This document shows, in pieces, positions 58,528 to 64,000 of a stretch of DNA of 64,000 bases (positions are counted from its first letter, which is position 1; every line of letters begins with the position of its first letter). The stretch comes from an uncultured Flavobacteriales bacterium (GTDB lineage: Bacteria; Bacteroidota; Bacteroidia; Flavobacteriales_D; Parvicellaceae): positions 620,001-684,000 of the forward strand of contig CALSRM010000003.1 in NCBI GenBank assembly GCA_943788755.1, in the 5' to 3' direction. The position numbers were made by a program, and so were the translations under genes. Below the pieces are notes generated by a model. The model was not told the origin of the DNA. It saw only the letters and a list, made by a program, of their open reading frames with translations, and did not search any database.

Positions 58528-60966
58528 CTATCGTAATTCGGCCTCTAGTTTTTCAATAAGAGATAATTGAATTTTGCTCATTACACCGTCAATTTCTTTA
58601 TCCTTGAGTGTTTTATTTTTGTCTTGTAAAGCAAACCGAACCGCATAAGACTTTTTCCCTTTCTCCATATTCTTTCCCTTATAGACATCAAAAAGGCTAA
58701 TCTCTTTTAGCAATTCGCTATTACAAGTTTTCGCTATTGACACAATTTCAGAAAACTTTATTTCCTCGTTTAACAACAAAGATAAATCTCGTTTTACGCG
58801 TGGAAATTTATCCAACTCCTTAAATTTTACCGAACTATTGGCGGCAATATCTAACAACGCATCCCAATTAAATTCTGCATAAAAGACATCATTGTTTAGC
58901 CCGAACTCTTTTTTAAGGTCAGCTCTTATCCAACCAAAGTCAACTACTTTTTTCTTTCCTATTTTGTATGCCAAACCATCTTCCAATAAATCATTTTTAG
59001 TCGGCGAAGCTTTATATCTTCCTCCACTAACTTTATTTAACAGAGAATCTACCATTCCTTTTAATGTAAAAAACGAAACATCACTTATACCGCTATTCCA
59101 TAATTCTTCCGTCTTCTTTCCGCTTAAAAAGAGCGCCAACTGACTACTTTCTGAAAACCCGGATTCAAATTTTTGATAAATTTTTCCAAATTCAAAAAGT
59201 TTAACGGAATCACTTCCATGGTTTTGATTCAATCGAACAGCTTCTAAACCATTAAACAATAATGATTGTCGCATTACACTTAAATCACTACTTAAAGGAT
59301 TAAGCATTGCTACATTAAATTCGGATTTGATACTCGGTGTGTTGGCCAGGTCAACGTAACTATCTTTTGTCAATGAATTTGACATTGCCTCGTTTAATCC
59401 AAATGAAACAAGCATGTCGCTCACCATGTTTTGCAACTGTTCCTTGTCAACTTTTGGGCGGCTGGTAATAGAGCTGTTTAGTTTTTCAGGAATGGGAACA
59501 TTGTTGAAGCCATAAATACGTAATACTTCTTCAGCAATATCGGCTTCTCTCAAAACATCTACCCGATAAGAAGGAACTTGAATTTTTAATTTAGAGCCTT
59601 GTTTATTTAAGATAGTAATGTCTAATAATGTTACTATTCTTTCAATATCAGCTTGCACAAAACCAACTCCACATAGGCTTGAAATTCTATTACAATCAAC
59701 TTCAAAAACAAAATCTTCAATAACGGTTGGGTAAATATCTGTTATTTCAGAAGCTACTGTTCCTCCGGCAATTTCTTCAATTAAAAGTGCAGCTCTTTTT
59801 AAAGCAGGGATAGCCGTATTAATATCTATTCCCCTTTCAAAACGGAAAGAAGCATCAGTGTTAAATCCGTGTCTTTTTGCTGTTTTTCGAACACTAACAG
59901 GATTAAAATAAGCACTTTCTAAAAAGATAGTAGTTGTTTCTAACTTAACGCCAGAATCAATACCACCAAAAACACCAGCAAGGCACATTCCTCCCTTTTC
60001 ATTACAAATCATTAAATCATTTTCCGAAAGCTCTCTTTCTACATCATCCAGTGTTGTAAATTTTGTCCCTTTGCTTAGCTTTTTAACGATAACATTACTT
60101 CCAACAAAGTTAGCATCAAAAGCATGAAGTGGTTGCCCATATTCGTGCAATACAAAGTTGGTAATATCTACTATATTATTAATTGGAGAGAGTCCAATTG
60201 AACGCAATTTATGTTGTAACCATTCTGGAGATTCCTCTACTTTAACATCGTTAATAACAAGGCCTGCATATCGTGGACAAGCTGCATAATCTTCGACAGA
60301 GATATTAATTTTAACATCATTTGATTTGATAGAGAATGAACTTGTGTCTGGAGTGTTTAACGCTTCATTTTCACCAATTAACCCTTTATATTTTAGCGCG
60401 GCTAATAAATCTCTAGCAACACCGATATGCCCCATTGCATCCGCACGGTTTGGCGTTAATCCAATTTCTATAACTGTTTCGTTTTCGACTTTAAAGAACG
60501 CGCTTGCATCCAGACCAACTTGAGCGTCTTCTTCCAAAACCATGATTCCATCATGCCCTGTTCCTAATCCAATTTCATCTTCAGCGCAGATCATACCAAA
60601 AGATTCTACACCTCTGATTTTAGCCTTTTTAATTTTAAAAGCTTCTTCACCTGTTGGATGAATTGTAGTTTCAGGCAATGCAACAACTACTTTTTGCCCT
60701 ACTTCTACATTAGGAGCTCCGCATACAATTTGTTGCGACGATTCTTCCCCAACATCAACGGTTGTAATATTTAAACGATCAGCATTTGGGTGTTTTTCTT
60801 TCGTTAAAACGCAGCCAATTTTTAAGCCTTTTAGTCCACCAGGGATTGACTCTATGGTTTCCACTTTTTCAACTTCTAAACCTATATCAGTCAAAATTTC
60901 AGATACAGTTTCAGCGTCAAGATCTGTATTAATATATTCTTTTAACCAGTTGAAAGAAATTTTCAT
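58528..60966 (-). CDS. pheT: Phenylalanine--tRNA ligase beta subunit
   Basis: Non-catalytic, editing and tRNA-binding subunit of PheRS. 812 residues, normal length. Domains in order: MKISFNWLKEYINTDLD start; tRNA-binding OB fold (about 40-150, GCVLTKEKHPNADRLNITTV); B3/B4 editing region (PRYAGLVI, NFVLHEYGQPLHAFDA); B5 (around 410-480); the degenerate class II core (SNSLTKDSYVDL); and the C-terminal FDX-ACB anticodon-binding domain (FKELDKFPRVKRDLSLLLNE). Its partner pheS is 15 kb away. Confidence 0.97.
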   Translation of the reverse strand: MKISFNWLKEYINTDLDAETVSEILTDIGLEVEKVETIESIPGGLKGLKIGCVLTKEKHPNADRLNITTVDVGEESSQQIVCGAPNVEVGQKVVVALPETTIHPTGEEAFKIKKAKIRGVESFGMICAEDEIGLGTGHDGIMVLEEDAQVGLDASAFFKVENETVIEIGLTPNRADAMGHIGVARDLLAALKYKGLIGENEALNTPDTSSFSIKSNDVKINISVEDYAACPRYAGLVINDVKVEESPEWLQHKLRSIGLSPINNIVDITNFVLHEYGQPLHAFDANFVGSNVIVKKLSKGTKFTTLDDVERELSENDLMICNEKGGMCLAGVFGGIDSGVKLETTTIFLESAYFNPVSVRKTAKRHGFNTDASFRFERGIDINTAIPALKRAALLIEEIAGGTVASEITDIYPTVIEDFVFEVDCNRISSLCGVGFVQADIERIVTLLDITILNKQGSKLKIQVPSYRVDVLREADIAEEVLRIYGFNNVPIPEKLNSSITSRPKVDKEQLQNMVSDMLVSFGLNEAMSNSLTKDSYVDLANTPSIKSEFNVAMLNPLSSDLSVMRQSLLFNGLEAVRLNQNHGSDSVKLFEFGKIYQKFESGFSESSQLALFLSGKKTEELWNSGISDVSFFTLKGMVDSLLNKVSGGRYKASPTKNDLLEDGLAYKIGKKKVVDFGWIRADLKKEFGLNNDVFYAEFNWDALLDIAANSSVKFKELDKFPRVKRDLSLLLNEEIKFSEIVSIAKTCNSELLKEISLFDVYKGKNMEKGKKSYAVRFALQDKNKTLKDKEIDGVMSKIQLSLIEKLEAELR

Positions 60967-61458
60967 GCGTTCTTTTGATAATTAATTGACATCAAAAGTA
61001 ACGGTTTTGCTAAGAATAAAGAAATAACAAGAGACTGTTTTAAAGCGCTCCCTTTTTGTTATTTCGATCGAAGCGGGAAATCTACATAGCTACTTTGAGA
61101 AACAAGATTGATTTGTTATACATAGAGGAGCAGAAGTCACTCGTTTTAGAAAAGAATTCGGGAGTATTTTTTAGGAATAGAAAAAAATAATGCATAAAAA
61201 ACTCCCTGTTTTTAGATGCGGTTTTGATTCAGTCACCTTGTGTTCTCATTTGCATTATTAATGGATGCACCATAATTAATAAGGGTATTATTTGGCCTGG
61301 TAACCACAACCAATCCATTCAAGAACGTAAAAACTAGGACACTAATTGAAATTACCTCCGATAGAGGATTTAATTGACTTCATAGATACGAACCCAATGC
61401 AGAAGCCCTGCAACGCTAAGGTTATAGAGCTAAGTGTAATTGTGAAGGGACTTTGAAC
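60967..61458. other. 492-base gene-free stretch
   Basis: Upstream of pheT and downstream of the DUF5679 gene. It contains the hairpin at 61160-61206 and an imperfect hairpin AGCCCTGCAAC / GTTATAGAGCT (61404-61431) without a T-run. Short coding-like fragments have no start or family match. No RNA gene recognised. It looks like low-constraint DNA, possibly a remnant of lost genes. Confidence 0.5.
61160..61206. terminator. Bidirectional terminator-like hairpin
   Basis: GGGAGT-A-TTTTT (from 61160) pairs with AAAAA-ACTCCC (61196-61206). On the plus strand TGTTTTT follows; on the minus strand the stem is followed by GAATTCTTTTC. It probably ends the DUF5679 transcript arriving from the right. Confidence 0.5.
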
Positions 61459-61605
61459 CTATTTTGCCTTCCCAAGTATTCTAAACATGCCAGTTCCACA
61501 AGTTGGGCATTTTCCTTTCATTGCTTTTCTTCCATTTTTCATCGTCACTTCTGCACCATCTTTTATTTCTTTCTTTGCTTTACATTTTACACAATAACCT
61601 TCCAT
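61459..61605 (-). CDS. DUF5679 zinc-ribbon small protein
   Basis: 48 residues from the ATG at 61605: MEGYCVKCKAKKEIKDG, then EVTMKNGRKAMKGKCPTCGT and GMFRILGKAK. Two C-x2-C pairs (CVKC and CPTC) form a rubredoxin-like zinc ribbon. The sequence matches the DUF5679 family seen in many bacteria; function unknown, possibly nucleic-acid binding given the basic charge. Isolated gene, with a hairpin downstream. Confidence 0.85.
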   Translation of the reverse strand: MEGYCVKCKAKKEIKDGAEVTMKNGRKAMKGKCPTCGTGMFRILGKAK

Positions 61606-61932
61606 AACGTATAGTTTTTAGTTTCTTAAAAAATTTATTATCTCCCAATATACATATTAAACTTTAAAAACACCCTAATTTCTTCAGGCTTTATTAACAG
61701 TTCGTTGTGAACATCCTCATGGGGGTTAAAAATAAAAAAAGGGTAGGTATGGTAGTAAATAATTTGTAGATAGGGAGTTTTGAAAGCTGATAGGGTTAAC
61801 CTAAAAGTTCGTTGGATAACAAAAAACACCTAAAAAGACAATGGAAATAATGATTTTGTAGCTTTTTAACTATATTGGTCCATAACAGTATAAAACACGT
61901 GTTTTAACGCTACGTTGTAAATTACCAAATAA
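61606..61932. other. 327-base intergenic stretch with a 16-base palindrome
   Basis: Lies between the divergent DUF5679 gene and the TPR-PP2C gene. The notable element is TAAAACACGTGTTTTA (61891-61906), a perfect palindrome 26 bases before the ATG at 61933. TATATTGG (61871-61878) upstream could be a weak -7 element. An open frame at 61638-61829 on the minus strand has no protein character. Confidence 0.5.
61891..61906. promoter_or_regulatory. Perfect 16-base palindrome before the TPR-PP2C gene
   Basis: TAAAACACGTGTTTTA, symmetric at every base, 26 bases before the start codon at 61933. It has the size of a homodimeric regulator's operator. No other copy noticed in the window. Confidence 0.4.
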
Positions 61933-64000
61933 ATGAGAAATATTCTATTCATACTACTTATAATCTCTTTGGCAAGCAAAGGACAATTCTCAATAGACCA
62001 CCAAGCAAAAGTAGATTCATTGAATCAGGCGATCAAAACTGCAAAGCATGATTCTACATTAGTTGCGTCTTGGATCGCGTGGGACAACATAATCTATCTA
62101 ACAGACCCTGAGCTCGATTTCATCTTGAATCAAAAAATAGACAGTCTTTGTGAATTAAACCTTGACAATAACCTCAGTAAACAGGAAAAAACGTTTTTCC
62201 TCAAGTCTAAAAGTGTTGCTCTTAATAACATTGGTATTATCTATAAACACCAAGGTGACTTTGCAAAAGCCATCGAGTACTATTCTGAAAGCCAAAAAAT
62301 ACGAGAGGAAATAGAAGATAAACCTGGCATCGCTGCAACTTTAAATAACATTGGACTTATTTATCGAGACCAAGGCGACTTTGCTAAAGCCATTGAATAC
62401 TATTCTAAAAGTCTAAAAATACGAGAGGAAATAGGAGACAAACTAGGCGTTGCTATGTCCTTAAACAATATTGGGATTATCTATAAAGACCAAGGCGATT
62501 TTACGAAAGCCATTGATTACTATTTTAAAAGCTTAAAAATAAAAGAGGAGCTTGGTGACAAAAAAGGAATCTCTGCCTCTTTCAACAACATTGGGGGCAC
62601 CTATGCTAACCAAGGGGATTATACTAAAGCCATTGATTACCACTCTAAAAGTCTAAAAATAGATGAGGAGCTTGGTGACAAAAAAGGAATCGCTATCTCT
62701 TTAAATAACATTGGGTTTATCTATGCTAACCAAGAGGAATTTGCTAAAGCCATTGAGTACTATTCTAAAAGCCTTAAAATAGACGAGAAAATCGGAAACA
62801 AATTAGGTATCGCTAGCTCTTTAAATGACATTGGGGGTGTCTATGCTAGCTGCGGGGATTATGCTAAAGCATTAGGCTATTGTTTGCGTTCATTGTCCAT
62901 TGCCCAAGAAGTAAATGCAGTTGCTCAAACAAGGCGATCTGCTAAATCCCTTTGGACAATAAATAAAAAACTAAATCGCCATAAAGAAGCGCTTGAGATG
63001 CATGAGCTCTATATTACAATGCGTGATAGCATTAATTCTGAAGAAAATCGAAAAGAAGTTATTCGTCAAGAACTGAAATATAATTATGAAAAACAAGCAG
63101 ACTCAATTGCAATAGAGCTAAGTAAAAAAGAGGAGCTCTCTAAAGCCGAACAAAAGCGAAAAGAAGACCTCGCTACTAAGGAAAATGAAAAGAAAAATCT
63201 GATTATAGCTGCTGGTGCTGGGCTCCTAGTGCTGACCCTCATCTTTACCCTTTTTGTGATTAATCGCCTAAGGATAACTCGAAAACAGAAAAGCACCATA
63301 GAAGATCAAAAAAAAATAGTAGAAAAAGCCCACAAAGAAACTGAACGACAAAAGCACCTGATAGTAGAAGTACACACCGAAATAACAGATAGTATTAAAT
63401 ACGCTAAGCGCTTGCAAGATGCTATCCTCCCCTCTTTTGAAGAAGTCAACAAGTATCTGCCAAATAACTTTATTCTGTTTAAGCCCAAAGACCTGGTAAG
63501 CGGAGACTTCTATTGGTTTGAACAGTCAAGTGGCACGGCTTATTTAGCTGCTGCCGATTGCACTGGTCATGGCGTGCCTGGAGCTATGGTAAGCGTAGTG
63601 TGCTCTAATGCTCTCAATAGGTGTGTAAAAGAATTTGGAATTACGGAACCCTCTAAAATACTGGACAAAACAAGAGAACTAGTCATAGAAACCTTTGCTA
63701 ATAGCAGTGATGAAGTAAAAGACGGAATGGACATTGCTCTATGTGCTTTTAAGGACAACAAGGTTATCTATTCAGGAGCCAATAATCCCCTATGGATTGT
63801 GCGAAAAACAGATTTAATTACCGAAGCACAAAAACAAGAACGAAGCACCGTTATTGAAAATGAGCTGTCTTTAATTGAATACAAAGCAAATAAACAGCCC
63901 ATTGGACTCTATAATGGCATGAAGAAGTTTCGCCAAGAAATAATAGAATTACAGCCTGGAGATAGCATCTACTTTTTTACAGATGGATTTGCGGATCAGT
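61933..64000 (+). CDS. TPR sensor with PP2C (SpoIIE-type) phosphatase domain, C-terminus cut by window edge
   Basis: 689 residues seen. Signal peptide (1-17); TPR array (about 60-330) with a strict 120-base period, at least six near-identical units of the type LNNIGIIYKDQGDFAKAIEY. A coiled coil and transmembrane helix follow (about 420-442, LIIAAGAGLLVLTLIFTLFV), then a second coiled coil with DSIKYAKRLQDAILPS. The start of a PP2C/SpoIIE phosphatase domain comes next (about 500 onward): LVSGDFYWFEQ with a metal-binding Asp, AAADCTGHGVPGAMVS, DGMDIALCAF and FFTDGFADQ at the edge. The layout is a periplasmic TPR sensor controlling a cytoplasmic phosphatase, a common Bacteroidota regulator type. 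Confidence 0.9.
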   Translation, partial: MRNILFILLIISLASKGQFSIDHQAKVDSLNQAIKTAKHDSTLVASWIAWDNIIYLTDPELDFILNQKIDSLCELNLDNNLSKQEKTFFLKSKSVALNNIGIIYKHQGDFAKAIEYYSESQKIREEIEDKPGIAATLNNIGLIYRDQGDFAKAIEYYSKSLKIREEIGDKLGVAMSLNNIGIIYKDQGDFTKAIDYYFKSLKIKEELGDKKGISASFNNIGGTYANQGDYTKAIDYHSKSLKIDEELGDKKGIAISLNNIGFIYANQEEFAKAIEYYSKSLKIDEKIGNKLGIASSLNDIGGVYASCGDYAKALGYCLRSLSIAQEVNAVAQTRRSAKSLWTINKKLNRHKEALEMHELYITMRDSINSEENRKEVIRQELKYNYEKQADSIAIELSKKEELSKAEQKRKEDLATKENEKKNLIIAAGAGLLVLTLIFTLFVINRLRITRKQKSTIEDQKKIVEKAHKETERQKHLIVEVHTEITDSIKYAKRLQDAILPSFEEVNKYLPNNFILFKPKDLVSGDFYWFEQSSGTAYLAAADCTGHGVPGAMVSVVCSNALNRCVKEFGITEPSKILDKTRELVIETFANSSDEVKDGMDIALCAFKDNKVIYSGANNPLWIVRKTDLITEAQKQERSTVIENELSLIEYKANKQPIGLYNGMKKFRQEIIELQPGDSIYFFTDGFADQ

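Noticed and set aside
42423-60966. pheS and pheT separated by 15 kb on opposite strands
   Set aside because: Separate pheS and pheT genes are common in Bacteroidota; not unusual.
61348-61376. Peptide EITSDRGFN resembling a transposase/integrase core
   Set aside because: Only nine residues with no supporting frame up- or downstream; chance.
61404-61431. Imperfect hairpin AGCCCTGCAAC / GTTATAGAGCT like terminators near integration sites
   Set aside because: Two mismatches and a wobble, no T-run and no tRNA or recombinase nearby.

Overview
The window is a compact, AT-rich chromosomal segment from a member of the Bacteroidota, most likely a marine flavobacterium-like organism (order Flavobacteriales). 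The evidence is consistent throughout. There are promoters of the TTTG / TAnnTTTG type (clearest at 25598-25628). There are lineage-typical small families (IPExxxVDY, Lacal_2735, DUF4271, DUF4292, DUF5679). There are type IX secretion (T9SS) proteins: a PorP/SprF protein and both type A and gliding-type C-terminal sorting domains. The carotenoid cluster is of flavobacterial type. Several gene pairs overlap or converge with 0-5 bases between them.

Layout. 1-4897 (minus): pyruvate kinase (runs off the left edge), IPExxxVDY protein, LysM lytic transglycosylase, GatA, TatA. 5052-14365 (plus): a light-response island with a BLUF photoreceptor, then an operon of Lacal_2735 protein, CIA30 lipoprotein, SRPBCC protein, TspO, photolyase and SDR/DUF2867 protein. 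It continues with two tiny membrane proteins, an SDR, a flavin reductase, a conserved small protein, and a MerR-type regulator with a CarH-like B12-binding domain. 14411-22843: carotenoid genes on two converging operons (crtI-crtB-orf-crtZ plus; crtD-cruF-crtY minus), a methyltransferase and a CrtA-like monooxygenase. Together these genes predict a monocyclic, hydroxylated carotenoid of the saproxanthin/myxol type. 22861-32114: M1 aminopeptidase, biotin carrier protein, YceI lipoprotein, DUF4271-hemD, rnpA, S41 protease, O-antigen ligase. 32181-32864: two small orphan genes (unknown, HIRAN). 32865-40641 (minus): flippase, dut, nucleotidyltransferase, TPR lipoprotein, DUF4292 lipoprotein, EnvC-like protein, and separately an enoyl-CoA hydratase. 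40714-43436: a conserved small gene, two genes broken by several single-base shifts (a lipoprotein and a peptidylprolyl isomerase), and pheS. 43620-56426 (minus): T9SS cell-surface cluster with a PD40/SPOR protein, PorP/SprF, a giant M43 protease with about 15 tandem 79-residue repeats (split by a frameshift from its sorting domain), and a T9SS-sorted propeller protein. 56542-64000: CAP protein, acyltransferase, pheT, a DUF5679 zinc ribbon, and the start of a TPR-PP2C (SpoIIE-type) signalling protein that runs off the right edge.

The strongest new observation is a shared operator, TGTTTAA(C/T)-N14-GTTAAACA, with exactly the same 14-base spacer at three places: before the photolyase operon (5747-5782), before the two tiny membrane-protein genes (10458-10487), and at the crtI start (14390-14421). 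The regulator gene next to crtI carries the W-x9-EH and ExHxxG signatures of cobalamin-binding CarH photoreceptors. I infer a B12- and light-controlled regulon covering DNA photorepair, tetrapyrrole/flavin-linked proteins, small membrane proteins and carotenoid synthesis.

Limits: everything is from reading one sequence. Family names rest on recognised motifs, not on searches. The clustered frameshifts at 41.0-42.0 kb and 47.45 kb could be sequencing errors.
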